Assembly: GCF_018987265.1 (NCBI RefSeq)
Contig: NZ_CP076853.1
Coordinates: 2,542,001-2,606,000 of the forward strand
From: Rhizobium sp. WYJ-E13
GTDB taxonomy: Bacteria > Pseudomonadota > Alphaproteobacteria > Rhizobiales > Rhizobiaceae
Direction: 5' to 3'
Length of the DNA: 64,000 bases
The notes under the pieces are model-generated. The model was given only the letters and a program-made list of their open reading frames with translations. It searched no databases and was not told the origin of the DNA. The position numbers were made by a program, and so were the translations under genes. Positions 25,545-37,914 of the stretch are shown here, piece after piece; position 1 is the first letter of the stretch; each line of letters starts with the position of its first letter.

Positions 25545-26804
25545 TTACTTCGCCGGCTTGTACCAGCTGTCGAGGCCCTTCTGGAGCTTTTCGGCAGCAA
25601 CGGCAGGCGTATCCGTGCCATTGATGACGTTTGCCGATTCAACCCAGGTCTCGTTTTCGAGATTCGGCGTACCGCGCGACAGGATCTGATAGGTCGAGCG
25701 GACGGTCGACTTGTACGGGCCGCGCCAGGAAACGAATTCCTGAGCCAACGGATCGCTCATCTTGACCGGGTTGGAGTTCAGGCTGAAGAAGCCCGGCAGG
25801 GAGTTGGCATAGATATCGGCAAACTCAGGCGAAGCAACCCAGCTGAGAAACTTCTTGGCTTCTTCCTGGTGCGTGCTCTTGGCGTTCAGTGCAACGCCGA
25901 TATCCGGATGATCGGAGATGTAGCCCTGGTCGCCAGCCTTCGGAACCGGCGGCGGGAAGGCCCCCATCTTGAACTGCGCCTGCGTGTTGAACAGCGCGAT
26001 TTCCCACGAACCGGCCGGATAGATGGCGGCGCGGCCGAGCGTGAAGAGGTTCTGGCTGTCCGAATAGGTCTGGGCTTCGAAACCGTCGCCCAGATAGGGC
26101 TTCCACTTGGCAAGCTCTTCATAGGGCTTGACCCATTCGGGATCGGTCAGTTTCTGCTTGCCGGCGATCAGGGCTTCGCGGCCCTCTTCACCCTTCCAGT
26201 AGTTCGGGCCGATGTTCTGGTAGCCCATGGTTGCGGCTTCCCAGAGGTCCTTCGTGCCCATGGCGAGCGGGATGTAGGTACCGTCGGCCTTGATCTTGTC
26301 GAGGGCAGCGAAGAACTCGTCTTCCGTCTTCGGAACAGCGATGCCGAGCTTGTCGAAGGCATCCTTGTTGTAGATGAAGCCGTGGATGACCGAAGCCATC
26401 GGTACGCAGAAGGTCGACTTGCCATCGTCTGTCGACCATGCAGCCTTGGCGACCGGCGAGAAGTTTTCCATGCCGGACAGGCTGGTGATGTCGACGAGCT
26501 GCTTCTTGTTGAAGAGCTCGAGCGATGCGTCGAACGGACGGCAGGTAATGATGTCGCCTGCGGAACCGGCGTCGAGCTTGGCGTTCAGCGAAGCATTGTA
26601 TTCAGTCGGAGCGGTCGGCGAGAAGACGATCTTGATGCCCGGGTTCTTGGCTTCGAAAGCCGGGATGATCTTTTCCTGCCAGATCTGCAGGTCGTCGTTA
26701 CGCCAGCTTTCGACCGTGAGCGTCACGTCGGCGGCATGAACGAGGCCAGCCGACGACAGCAGGCTGGAGGCAAGCAGCAGGCTTTTCAGAGCAGTGTTTT
26801 TCAT
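25545..26804 (-). CDS. Sugar ABC transporter substrate-binding protein
   Basis: A 419-residue periplasmic binding protein of the CUT1 type. Residues 1-24 form a signal peptide (LKSLLLASSLLSSAGLVHAA). The mature start VTLTVESWRNDDLQIWQEKI is typical of oligosaccharide or amino-sugar binding proteins, as are PAFEAKNPGIKIVF and the C-terminal WYKPAK. It is first in a five-gene minus-strand operon. Given the divergent kinase and GntR regulator, an amino sugar or its derivative is a plausible ligand, but this is not shown by the sequence. Confidence 0.9.
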   Translation of the reverse strand: MKNTALKSLLLASSLLSSAGLVHAADVTLTVESWRNDDLQIWQEKIIPAFEAKNPGIKIVFSPTAPTEYNASLNAKLDAGSAGDIITCRPFDASLELFNKKQLVDITSLSGMENFSPVAKAAWSTDDGKSTFCVPMASVIHGFIYNKDAFDKLGIAVPKTEDEFFAALDKIKADGTYIPLAMGTKDLWEAATMGYQNIGPNYWKGEEGREALIAGKQKLTDPEWVKPYEELAKWKPYLGDGFEAQTYSDSQNLFTLGRAAIYPAGSWEIALFNTQAQFKMGAFPPPVPKAGDQGYISDHPDIGVALNAKSTHQEEAKKFLSWVASPEFADIYANSLPGFFSLNSNPVKMSDPLAQEFVSWRGPYKSTVRSTYQILSRGTPNLENETWVESANVINGTDTPAVAAEKLQKGLDSWYKPAK

Positions 26805-27336
26805 TTCCCTCTCCTGTTTTTAAGCGCCGCAAGGCGCTGTTTTCGATCTGGAACAAGCGGTTGGCGTGCCTGAGGAAACACCCAACGCCCCTTTTAGAGC
26901 CGCCAAGATTGCCGGCCCCGAAGCTCTGTCGACACGGAAGACGATTGCTTCCGGCCGGATGGTGCGCCCTCCCGATACGCTGAACCGGGCGCCTGAAAAG
27001 TAAGGGAAAGCTTGAAAGATGCCTCACACATCCGCGAGCCTTGCCAGCCCTTCGGATCACTGTCTGCACCTTTCTCGAAACCTGGCCGGCGCTGTTTTTC
27101 TTTGCCGGTTTTCACATGCCTCGATACGCTGTTCCCTTTTCCGGAATTAAGGCCAAAAAAATACCAATTGTCCAGCCGAAATTAACTTCTGAGCCCGAGA
27201 AAATTGATTAAAAAATTTTATCATATAAAATCAATAGGATAAAAACGGACAATTTCCTGATCATTTCCACTTGGTAAATGGTATTTTTTTGGTATTGTAT
27301 TAAAAAACACAAGGGAACGGCGTATCCGGAGGTCCG
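26805..27336. promoter_or_regulatory. 532-base divergent intergenic region with TGGTA/TACCA elements
   Basis: It separates the sugar ABC operon from the kinase-regulator operon. Base composition drops sharply to A/T-rich at 27150-27310. There are one ATACCAA element (27161-27167) and three TGGTA elements (27272, 27279 and 27290 onward) in the last 130 bases. TGGT-containing inverted repeats are the half-sites of GntR/HutC-type regulators of amino sugar genes, so these are candidate operators for the regulator at 28218. No gene was recognised; open frames here lack plausible starts or similarity. Confidence 0.45.
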
Positions 27337-28221
27337 ATGACGGAACTTGCAATCGGCATAGATGGCGGTGGAACAAGCTGCCGGGCCGCAGTTGCGGACA
27401 GAATGGGCAATGTCATCGGCCACGGCAGGGCTGGCCCTGCCAATATCCTTTCCGACCTAGAAACCTCTCGCGTCAATATCGTCGAAGCCGCTCGGGCTGC
27501 CCTTCGCGATGCGGGGCTCGAAAGTGAAACCGCTTCCACCGCCTCCGCAGTCGTCGGTGTCGCCGGCGCCAACGTCGGCGACTACGGCAAGCGCATCGAA
27601 AAGGCCCTGCCCTTCAGGAATGCACGAGTCGTCACTGATGCGCTGATTTCGCTGCAGGGCGCACTCGGCGACGCCGATGGCATTGTCGGCGCTTTCGGAA
27701 CCGGCTCCGTCTATAATGCGCGCCGGAACGGCAAGCTGCATGGCATCGGCGGCTGGGGCTCCATCGTCGGCGATCAGGCAAGCGGCGCCCGTCTTGGCCG
27801 CGATCTCTTGGAAAGATCCTTGCTTGCTTATGACAAGGTCCGCACTGCCTCGTCGCTGACCGATAGGCTCCTGGCCGAATACGACAACGATCCGGAACGC
27901 GTCGTCGAATTCGCCCATACGGCCCGGCCAACGGATTTTGCGCGTTACGCGCCCATGGTCTTCGAAGGCGCGCTGGCCGGCGATGCCACGGCAATCGAGA
28001 TCATCAAGGATGCGGCGCGCGCCATCGACGAAAGCCTCGACGCGCTGTCCTGGCCGGAGTGCCCGTCCATCTGTCTGCTTGGCGGACTGGCGAAAGCCTA
28101 TCACCCCTGGATTGCCGACCGACACAAGGCGCTGCTGTCGGAGCCGAAAGCCGACGCGCTGCGGGGCGCGGTCGATCTCGCCGTCAAACTCCTGAACCAA
28201 CGGCAGAGAGGTGCGGCATGA
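27337..28221 (+). CDS. BadF/BadG/BcrA/BcrD-type ATPase, N-acetylglucosamine-kinase-like
   Basis: A 294-residue member of the ASKHA kinase fold. The phosphate-1 motif is IGIDGGGTSCRA at residues 6-17, and the second nucleotide-binding segment is GAFGTGSVYNARR near residue 125, followed by IGGWGSIVGDQASGARLGR. These match N-acetylglucosamine kinases of the BadF/BadG family. It overlaps the next gene's ATG by its TGA (ATGA). It probably phosphorylates the sugar imported by the divergent ABC transporter. Confidence 0.88.
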   Translation: MTELAIGIDGGGTSCRAAVADRMGNVIGHGRAGPANILSDLETSRVNIVEAARAALRDAGLESETASTASAVVGVAGANVGDYGKRIEKALPFRNARVVTDALISLQGALGDADGIVGAFGTGSVYNARRNGKLHGIGGWGSIVGDQASGARLGRDLLERSLLAYDKVRTASSLTDRLLAEYDNDPERVVEFAHTARPTDFARYAPMVFEGALAGDATAIEIIKDAARAIDESLDALSWPECPSICLLGGLAKAYHPWIADRHKALLSEPKADALRGAVDLAVKLLNQRQRGAA

Positions 28222-28982
28222 CTGACGATCTCGCCACCATCCTCTCACCTGCACGCCTTCAGGCCGGCGGCACCGGCCCGCTCTATGTGAAGCTGCGCCG
28301 CACACTGGAAGATGCCGTCCGCACCGGCACCCTCGCCCATGGCGACGCCCTGCCGCCGGAACGCGACATCGCCGAATTTGCCGCCGTCAGCCGCGTCACC
28401 GTGCGCAAGGCGATCGACGAGCTTGTGGCCGACGGCCTGCTGGTGCGCCGCCACGGCTCCGGCACCTTCGTCGCCAAGCCGGTTTCGAAGGTCGAACAGC
28501 GCCTGTCGCAGCTCACCTCCTTCACCGAGGATATGGCCCGGCGCGGCATGACCGCCCGCTCCGAATGGCTGCACAAGGGCGTCCACACGCCCTCGCCCGA
28601 CGAGATGATGATCCTCGGCCTCGGCACCGACATCAAGGTCTCGCGGCTGTCGCGCCTGCGTATCGCCGACGACCAGCCCTTGGCGATCGAACATGCGAGC
28701 GTCTCGGGCGAATTCCTGCCCGACCCCTCCTCCGTGACCAACTCGCTTTATGCCGAACTGGAGCGCCGCGGCGTGCGCCCCGTCCGCGCCGTCCAGCGCA
28801 TATCCGCGACCAACATGAAGGAAGCCGACGCCCAACTGCTCGGCGTGCCCGTCGGTCAGGCCGGGCTTTCGATCGAGCGCATCTCCTATCTCGGCTCCGG
28901 CCGCGCGGTGGAATTCACCCGCTCCCTCTATCGCGGCGATGCCTATGACTTCGTCGCCGAACTGACGATCGGGGCAACGTAA
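28218..28982 (+). CDS. GntR family regulator with UTRA domain (HutC type)
   Basis: A 254-residue regulator. The winged helix spans about residues 18-88 (LPPERDIAEFAAVSRVTVRK, then AIDELVADGLLVRRHG, GSGTFVAK), and the UTRA ligand-binding domain follows at about 105-250. HutC-type regulators sense the phosphorylated sugar or amino acid of the operon they control. ATG at 28218 is coupled to the kinase stop; a longer in-frame start at 28059 lies inside the kinase. The likely targets are the two divergent operons on either side of 26805-27336. Confidence 0.92.
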   Translation: MTDDLATILSPARLQAGGTGPLYVKLRRTLEDAVRTGTLAHGDALPPERDIAEFAAVSRVTVRKAIDELVADGLLVRRHGSGTFVAKPVSKVEQRLSQLTSFTEDMARRGMTARSEWLHKGVHTPSPDEMMILGLGTDIKVSRLSRLRIADDQPLAIEHASVSGEFLPDPSSVTNSLYAELERRGVRPVRAVQRISATNMKEADAQLLGVPVGQAGLSIERISYLGSGRAVEFTRSLYRGDAYDFVAELTIGAT

Positions 28983-28985
28983 GCC

Positions 28986-29387
28986 TTACCAGAAGCGGGC
29001 GATCCAAAGCTCATTGCCGCCAAGTTCGTCGAAGACGACGTCGGCGGAGATGATGGGTATTCCATTCTGCATGGCAGTGGCCGCAAGCAGCCGATCGAAG
29101 GGATCGCGATGGTGCCAGTCCATAACGGCGGCTGTCAGACATATGTCCGGCGTCAACGCGGCAATGATACCGCCCTGCTCCTGCAAAAGATCTGCGAGCC
29201 GCTCGATGAAAGGTTCCATCTCTGGCCACTTGCCGAGACGAACCTTCTGGCCGATCTCAAACAGAGATAGGGGGCTGACGAAAATAGTCTCGGCCTTTTC
29301 GATCATGGCAATCGCCTTGGTCGAGAGACGATCGTCGCCGGTCAGCGACCATGCCCAGGCATGCGTATCGAGCAGAAGCGTATTCAC
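28986..29387 (-). CDS. PIN-domain toxin (VapC-like)
   Basis: A 133-residue PIN-domain nuclease. The acidic residues are visible in LLDTHAWAW (Asp near residue 7), PLSLFEIGQK (Glu near 42), HRDPFDRLLAATA (Asp near 96) and IISADVVFD (Asp near 116). VapC-type toxins cut initiator tRNA or rRNA. GTG start at 29387 overlaps the antitoxin TGA (GTGA). The gene is convergent with, and 3 bases from, the GntR/UTRA gene. Confidence 0.88.
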   Translation of the reverse strand: MNTLLLDTHAWAWSLTGDDRLSTKAIAMIEKAETIFVSPLSLFEIGQKVRLGKWPEMEPFIERLADLLQEQGGIIAALTPDICLTAAVMDWHHRDPFDRLLAATAMQNGIPIISADVVFDELGGNELWIARFW

Positions 29388-29617
29388 TCAGCCCCTTCCC
29401 AGGATGCGAGTTCTTCTTCATCCAATGGCTCGAAGAAGTCAGGCCCCTTACCACCGACTTGCCCCTTCAACAGGCCGATCTTGAAGGTTGCTTGGCCGAT
29501 CGGCACGATCTTCACGACAGGCTTGCGCCCCTTGGCGATCACAACTTCCTCACCGGAAAGGGCGGCGTCAATCAACTTCGACAGGTTGGTCTTGGCGGCA
29601 TGAATGGTAACTTGCAT
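29384..29617 (-). CDS. Phd/YefM-type antitoxin
   Basis: A 77-residue antitoxin with the N-terminal Phd/YefM DNA-binding fold (MQVTIHAAKTNLSKLIDAAL, then GEEVVIAKGRKPVVKI) and an acidic tail (FFEPLDEEELASWEG) that would wrap the toxin. ATG at 29617 with GAGGG upstream is chosen; an in-frame ATG at 29629 overlaps the operator. Pairing a Phd-type antitoxin with a PIN-domain toxin is common. Confidence 0.87.
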   Translation of the reverse strand: MQVTIHAAKTNLSKLIDAALSGEEVVIAKGRKPVVKIVPIGQATFKIGLLKGQVGGKGPDFFEPLDEEELASWEGAE

Positions 29618-29628
29618 GACTGCCCTCA

Positions 29629-29645
29629 TTAGCTAACTTAGCTAA
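29629..29645 (-). promoter_or_regulatory. Operator of the toxin-antitoxin pair
   Basis: Two perfect 8-bp palindromes TTAGCTAA spaced by one base, immediately upstream of the antitoxin start and within an AT-rich stretch. Phd/YefM antitoxins bind such repeated palindromes at their own promoter, so this is a likely autoregulatory operator. Confidence 0.7.
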
Positions 29646-29708
29646 ATATACCATCTTGACCTCCAAGCTGAAAGGCCCTGAAGGCAGGGAATTATGAGGC
29701 ACATCAAA

Positions 29709-29746
29709 AAGATAAAGCCGAAACATGAATCACGTTCCGGCTTTTT
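29709..29746. terminator. Bidirectional terminator between metH and the toxin-antitoxin pair
   Basis: AAAGCCG with CGGCTTT around a 17-base loop, with a T run on the plus strand and the matching A run on the other side. On the minus strand it lies 58 bases past the metH stop. Confidence 0.65.
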
Positions 29747-29803
29747 CATTAATTGAATCAATCACTCAGCCAGCCACCTCAAGCAACTGGAAAGACTCGA
29801 CAA

Positions 29804-33577
<3,774 letters not shown>

Positions 33578-33618
33578 GGGAAGGCTCCTTGACGTCATAA
33601 GATCAGAAACGACAAATC

Positions 33619-33638
33619 ACATAAAGATATCTTTATGT
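33619..33638 (-). promoter_or_regulatory. Perfect 20-bp palindrome upstream of metH
   Basis: ACATAAAGATATCTTTATGT, perfectly symmetric. Its shape (ATAAAGATATCTTTAT) fits the ArsR-family regulator sites, such as SahR, reported upstream of methionine-cycle genes in Proteobacteria; the identification is from memory and needs checking. Also 113 bases upstream of the divergent AGE-family gene. Confidence 0.6.
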
Positions 33639-33750
33639 CAACATATGCCTATCGCTTTAGGCCGTTGCAAGCCTTGGCGGATGACAGACTCGCCCAGCCC
33701 CTATATAGGCGTTCTCCTAAAGGCATTGTGCACGAATTCGGAGGAGTATC

Positions 33751-34995
33751 ATGGCACCTGCACTCGGCAACTGGTCCACCCGCGCCTATCATCGCGGCTG
33801 GCTGCTCTCGCAGGCCAACGGCCTCTTCGATTTCTTCCAGCACAATTCCATCAATCCCAAGTGTGGTTTCTACGACCTCGACGACGCCGGCAAGCCGCTG
33901 AACGCCGCAGGCCAGGTGCGCCCGCTCCATATCGCCTCGCGCGCCGTGCACTGCTTCTCGATCGGCACGCTTCTCGGCCGCCCGGGTGCCGCCGATGTGG
34001 TCGACCACGGCATGAACTACATCTGGAACCACCATCGCGACCGGAACAACGGCGGTTACTTCTGGTCGCTGGATAACGACGGTCCTGTCGATTCCAACAA
34101 ACAGGGCTACGGCCACGCCTTCGTGCTACTCGCCGCCTCCTCGGCAAAAACGATCGACCATCCGCTCGCTGACGGCATGCTCGCCGATATCACCGAGGTC
34201 CTGAACAACAGGTTCTGGGAAGCCAAGCACGGCGCGATTGCTGAGGAATTCACTGCCGACTGGCATCCGCTCGATGGTGGCGCCTATCGCGGCCAGAACT
34301 CAAATATGCACCTCACCGAAGCGCTTATGGCCGCCTTCGAAGCGACCGGCAACCGGGACTATCTCACGAAAGCAGAAAGCATCGCCGATCTCGTTATCCG
34401 CCGTTCGGCGGGCTCCGTCGACTGGCGCGTCGCCGAACATTTCGATGCCGAATGGAACCTCGATAAGGATTACTATCATCCGAACGAAATGTTCCGCCCG
34501 GCCGGCACGACGCCGGGCCACTGGCTGGAATGGACCCGCCTGATCCTGCAACTCTGGGCGCTCGGCGGCAAGAAGATCGACTGGATGCCGGATGCGGCAA
34601 AAGCCCTCTTCGAACAATCCATGGTACTCGGCTGGGACAACGACAAGGGCGGCTTCTTCTATACGCTCGACTGGGCAGACAAGCCGGCCAAGCGCAACAA
34701 GCTCTGGTGGCCGGCCTGCGAGGGTGCTGCTGCTGCGCACTTCCTCAACGAACACCTGCCGAGCGATTATCACGAAGAATGCTACCGCAAGATCTGGAAC
34801 GTGATCGAGCGCAGCTTCATCGACCACAAAAACGGCGGCTGGCACGAAGAACTGACGGAAGATCTCGTGCCCTCACACTCGCTCTTCCCCGGCAAGGGCG
34901 ACATCTACCACGCCCTGCAGGCCTGCCTTATCCCGCTCTTCCCGGCAACGGGCAGTCTTACCAAGGGCATCGTGGAAGCCGGCGGCAAGCTCTGA
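33751..34995 (+). CDS. AGE-family epimerase/isomerase (mannose isomerase/YihS-like)
   Basis: A 414-residue (alpha/alpha)6-barrel protein of the N-acylglucosamine 2-epimerase superfamily. Visible landmarks are RPLHIASRAVHCFSIG near residue 58, NNGGYFWSLDNDG near residue 100, GQNSNMHLTEALMAAFEATG near residue 190 and WWPACEGAAAAHFLNE near residue 315. The pattern fits aldose-ketose isomerases, described from Agrobacterium and as YihS, more than true GlcNAc epimerases. GGAGGAG precedes ATG at 33751. It is a single gene between the metH control region and a convergent DUF2799 gene. Confidence 0.87.
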   Translation: MAPALGNWSTRAYHRGWLLSQANGLFDFFQHNSINPKCGFYDLDDAGKPLNAAGQVRPLHIASRAVHCFSIGTLLGRPGAADVVDHGMNYIWNHHRDRNNGGYFWSLDNDGPVDSNKQGYGHAFVLLAASSAKTIDHPLADGMLADITEVLNNRFWEAKHGAIAEEFTADWHPLDGGAYRGQNSNMHLTEALMAAFEATGNRDYLTKAESIADLVIRRSAGSVDWRVAEHFDAEWNLDKDYYHPNEMFRPAGTTPGHWLEWTRLILQLWALGGKKIDWMPDAAKALFEQSMVLGWDNDKGGFFYTLDWADKPAKRNKLWWPACEGAAAAHFLNEHLPSDYHEECYRKIWNVIERSFIDHKNGGWHEELTEDLVPSHSLFPGKGDIYHALQACLIPLFPATGSLTKGIVEAGGKL

Positions 34996-35005
34996 GACAA
35001 AAGCC

Positions 35006-35629
35006 TCAGTAGCCAGGCATGACCGGCGGCGGTGCATTCGGATTCTGCTGGAACCACTGCACCTCAGCGCTCGCGTCATCAAGTTCGTCCTCAACGTCGC
35101 GCTGCTCTCTACGAATGCGGCGCATATCGTCTTCGAGATCGTCCATCCGCCGGCGGATATCATGCCGGTCCGCATCGGGCGCATCCTTGAGCTTGCGCGA
35201 CAGGTCGTCGATCTCGGCTTCCTTCGATCCGTAATCGCTCTGCAGCGAGCTTAGCCGTGATTGCAGCGAATGCTGGCGGTTCCCGAGCGTATAGCCGCGC
35301 AGGAAGTCTGCAGCCGTCGCCGGTGGGCAGACATTGGAGTAGCCGTGGCCCGCCTGCCCGTGCATCAGACCGCTCATCGGCGTGCAATAGCGCACGAGAC
35401 CGGCCTGATAGCCCTGATACCAGATGGTCTGGTCGGGCACGATCTTCACCCGCTCGCAGGATTTGGCATGCGCGGCAAAACGCTCCTGCGGCTCGTATCC
35501 GGCAGCGCCGTCGGATTCACCAATCACCCGCCAGTCGGCGGCGAGGCATTCTTCCTTTGAAAGCGTATTGCAGGAAACAAGGAGAAGGCTGAAACCAATG
35601 GCAGCAAAGGCAAAGAGCAAACGTAACAT
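35006..35629 (-). CDS. DUF2799 family lipoprotein
   Basis: A 207-residue protein with a lipoprotein signal (FAAIGFSLLLVSC, Cys near residue 16 from this start) and a DUF2799 domain: EECLAADWRVIGESDGAAGY and WYQGYQAGLVRYCTP are conserved. The C-terminal third is a charged coiled coil of heptads (SRLSSLQSDYGSKEAEIDDL, DLEDDMRRIRREQRDVEDEL) ending in a Pro-rich tail. It is likely anchored in the outer membrane facing the periplasm. Function unknown. ATG at 35629 is chosen; a TTG at 35641 would add four residues. Confidence 0.78.
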   Translation of the reverse strand: MLRLLFAFAAIGFSLLLVSCNTLSKEECLAADWRVIGESDGAAGYEPQERFAAHAKSCERVKIVPDQTIWYQGYQAGLVRYCTPMSGLMHGQAGHGYSNVCPPATAADFLRGYTLGNRQHSLQSRLSSLQSDYGSKEAEIDDLSRKLKDAPDADRHDIRRRMDDLEDDMRRIRREQRDVEDELDDASAEVQWFQQNPNAPPPVMPGY

Positions 35630-35748
35630 GATGTCCCGCAAGTCACAAAACAGGGCGCACCTTAACGTCAGGAAATAAAGCCGTCACCGGGAACGGATCG
35701 CGATCTTGCGCTTTTCGTGGCTTTTATTTGTCAGAAATGCGGCAGAAT

Positions 35749-36237
35749 TCACGCCAGCCGCAGCATATCGAGATCCTTCGCCAGGATAAGCGCCAAGGCT
35801 TCGACTGCGAGGTTGTGATCGTCCCGCTGCGGCAGGCCTGATACGGTGACGGCGCCGATGCAGCCGGTGCCCCTGACATTGATTGGGAAACTGCCGCCAT
35901 GCGGCGCATAGTCGGCGCCGGAAAGACCGTTGTCCTCGACCGTCTTGCCTTCCTTCTGCAGCTTGAGGCCGGAAGCGTAGCTGCTGCGGAAATAGCGGAA
36001 GACCATGTTGCGCTTGCGGCGCACCCAGTTGACATTGTCAGGCGTCACACCCGGCAAGGCCGCGTAGAAGACCGGCATGGAATGCAGCGTGATATCGATT
36101 GCGATGCCGAGGCCGCGTTCGGTGGCCAGTTCCTGCAAGAGCTTGCCGAGCTGCCATGCCGTCGTCAGATCGAAGGCGTCGAAGCTCAGTGCCTTTTCCT
36201 GCTCCGCGATACGGATCAGATCCTCGTCGATCGACAT
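35749..36237 (-). CDS. UPF0303/heme-degrading-domain family protein
   Basis: A 162-residue protein resembling the UPF0303 family (HbpS/GlcG-like fold). The motif KTVEDNGLSGADYAPHGGSF near residue 100, followed by GTGCIGAVTVSGLPQRDDH near residue 125, is characteristic. HbpS-like proteins bind heme or cobalamin; the role of this subfamily is not settled. GGAGGAGAG precedes ATG at 36237; an in-frame start at 36276 is weaker. It is 110 bases from the racemase gene on the same strand and could be the distal gene of that operon. Confidence 0.82.
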   Translation of the reverse strand: MSIDEDLIRIAEQEKALSFDAFDLTTAWQLGKLLQELATERGLGIAIDITLHSMPVFYAALPGVTPDNVNWVRRKRNMVFRYFRSSYASGLKLQKEGKTVEDNGLSGADYAPHGGSFPINVRGTGCIGAVTVSGLPQRDDHNLAVEALALILAKDLDMLRLA

Positions 36238-36346
36238 GGTACGGCTCTCCTCCAACGTGATAATCGGCTGCGACAATTCTCACGCGAGGGGGAAAAGTAA
36301 AGTCAAAACTTGGCGCTATGCACCATTGCGAGTTTTCGCACTACGT

Positions 36347-37090
36347 TCAGCCGGCTGCCCGGATCGGCGCAAAACCGCTCATCGCACCCGTGAAATGTTT
36401 GGGCAGCGGAGAGGCATAGGAACCGCGCTTGCTGGTCGAAAGGCCGAGCGAGACCAGCGCTTCCGCCTGCTTCACGGCAGCCGCGACCCCATCGATGACA
36501 GGCACGCCGTAGATATCCTGCAGCTCACGCGCCAGATCCGTCATGCCGGCGCAGCCGAGCACGATCGCCTCAGCACCATCTTCCGAAAGCGCCCGTTCGA
36601 TTTCCGCTTTCAGCTTACCGATCGCTCCCGATCCAGCATCTTCCAGTTCCAGCACCGGAATATCCGATGCCCTCACCTTCGCACGACCACCCATGCCGTA
36701 ACGACGCACGAGATTATCGATCAGCACCCGGGACCGCTCCAGCGTCGTCACCACCGTGAAGCGCTGGGCAAGGAAGCCTGCTGTCGCGACAGCGGATTCG
36801 CAGAGCCCGAGAACGGGCACGTCAGCGAAGGTGCGCGCGGCATCGAGCCCGGTATCGTCGAAACAGGCGACGATCGCCGCATCGTAGCCGGCCTCCTGCC
36901 GCTCTTTCAGTTCCGTCAGCAGACCGGGAATGGCGAGCGCCCCGTCGTAGTGCCCCTCGATGGAAACAGGCCCCATGCGTGAGGTCGCGGCAATGATGTC
37001 GGTGCCGGCGGCAGCGACCGCACGAGCGGCAGTTGCCGCCTTCTCGGTCATGGAAGCGGTGGTATTGGGATTGACGATCAATATGCGCAT
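36347..37090 (-). CDS. Aspartate/glutamate/hydantoin racemase family protein
   Basis: A 247-residue Asp/Glu/hydantoin racemase. The two catalytic cysteines are visible in AIVACFDDTGLDAAR near residue 78 and VLGCAGMTDLA near residue 175. RILIVNPNTTASMTEKA at the start is the hydantoin-racemase subgroup signature. The gene begins one base after the permease gene stops, so it belongs to the upstream ABC operon and probably acts on its cargo, perhaps a 5-substituted hydantoin or other racemisable amino compound. This substrate call is inference. Confidence 0.88.
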   Translation of the reverse strand: MRILIVNPNTTASMTEKAATAARAVAAAGTDIIAATSRMGPVSIEGHYDGALAIPGLLTELKERQEAGYDAAIVACFDDTGLDAARTFADVPVLGLCESAVATAGFLAQRFTVVTTLERSRVLIDNLVRRYGMGGRAKVRASDIPVLELEDAGSGAIGKLKAEIERALSEDGAEAIVLGCAGMTDLARELQDIYGVPVIDGVAAAVKQAEALVSLGLSTSKRGSYASPLPKHFTGAMSGFAPIRAAG

Positions 37091-37091
37091 G

Positions 37092-37913
37092 TCAGCGGGT
37101 CTTTGCCTGCCGCCGGCCGAGCATCATCATGATGCCCAACGCGACGAGAATGATGGTGAAGGAGAAGAGCGTCGTGACCGTGCCGAGCGCATAGAGCACC
37201 GGCGTCGTGACGTTCGTGGTCATGCCGTAGATTTCGAGCGGCAGCGTGTTGTAGGTGCCTGACGTCATCAGGGTGCGGGCGAATTCGTCATAGGAAAGCG
37301 TGAAGCCGAAGAGACCGACGCCGATCAGGCTCGGCGCAATCATCGGCAGAACGACATGCCGGAACGTCTGCCAGGAGGTCGCCCCGAGATCGCGCGCCGC
37401 CTCCTCGTATGCCGGCGAGAAGCGATTGAAGACGGCGAACATGATCAGCACGCCGAAGGGGAGCGTCCAGGTCAGATGCGCACCGAAGGCCGAGGAATAC
37501 CATGCCGGCCGCAAACCGCCTTGCTGGAAGACGACGCCGATACCAAGCGAGATGATGATCGAGGGCACGACGAGGCTTGCGACTGTCGCATAAAACAGCA
37601 CCGATGAGCCGCGAAACCGCCGGCGGAAGGCAAGGCCGGCCATCAGCGAAACCACGACGGTCACGATCATCACCATCAGGCCGAGAATGAAGGAGCGCTG
37701 GAAGGACGCCCCGAAATCGCCGACCGCCTGCTTCTCGAAGAGATTGAAGAACCAGTGCGTCGAGACGCCGTTCAGCGGGAAGGTCAGGCCGCCATCCGGT
37801 CCCTGGAAGGAGAGGATGACAATTGCCGAGAGCGGCCCGTAGAGAAAGAGCACGAATACAGCGAAGAAGAGTGCCAGCACATAGAATTGGAAGGAGCGTT
37901 TTTCGCGATTCAT
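37092..37913 (-). CDS. Polyamine-type ABC transporter permease (PotC-like)
   Basis: A 273-residue permease with six helices. The EAA loop EEAARDLGATSWQTFRHVVL is near residue 162. The periplasmic loop near residue 40 contains GPDGGLTFPLNGVSTHWFFN, which is common for PotC-type subunits. It is one base from the racemase gene and one from permease 1, a tight operon. Confidence 0.92.
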   Translation of the reverse strand: MNREKRSFQFYVLALFFAVFVLFLYGPLSAIVILSFQGPDGGLTFPLNGVSTHWFFNLFEKQAVGDFGASFQRSFILGLMVMIVTVVVSLMAGLAFRRRFRGSSVLFYATVASLVVPSIIISLGIGVVFQQGGLRPAWYSSAFGAHLTWTLPFGVLIMFAVFNRFSPAYEEAARDLGATSWQTFRHVVLPMIAPSLIGVGLFGFTLSYDEFARTLMTSGTYNTLPLEIYGMTTNVTTPVLYALGTVTTLFSFTIILVALGIMMMLGRRQAKTR

Positions 37914-37914
37914 C

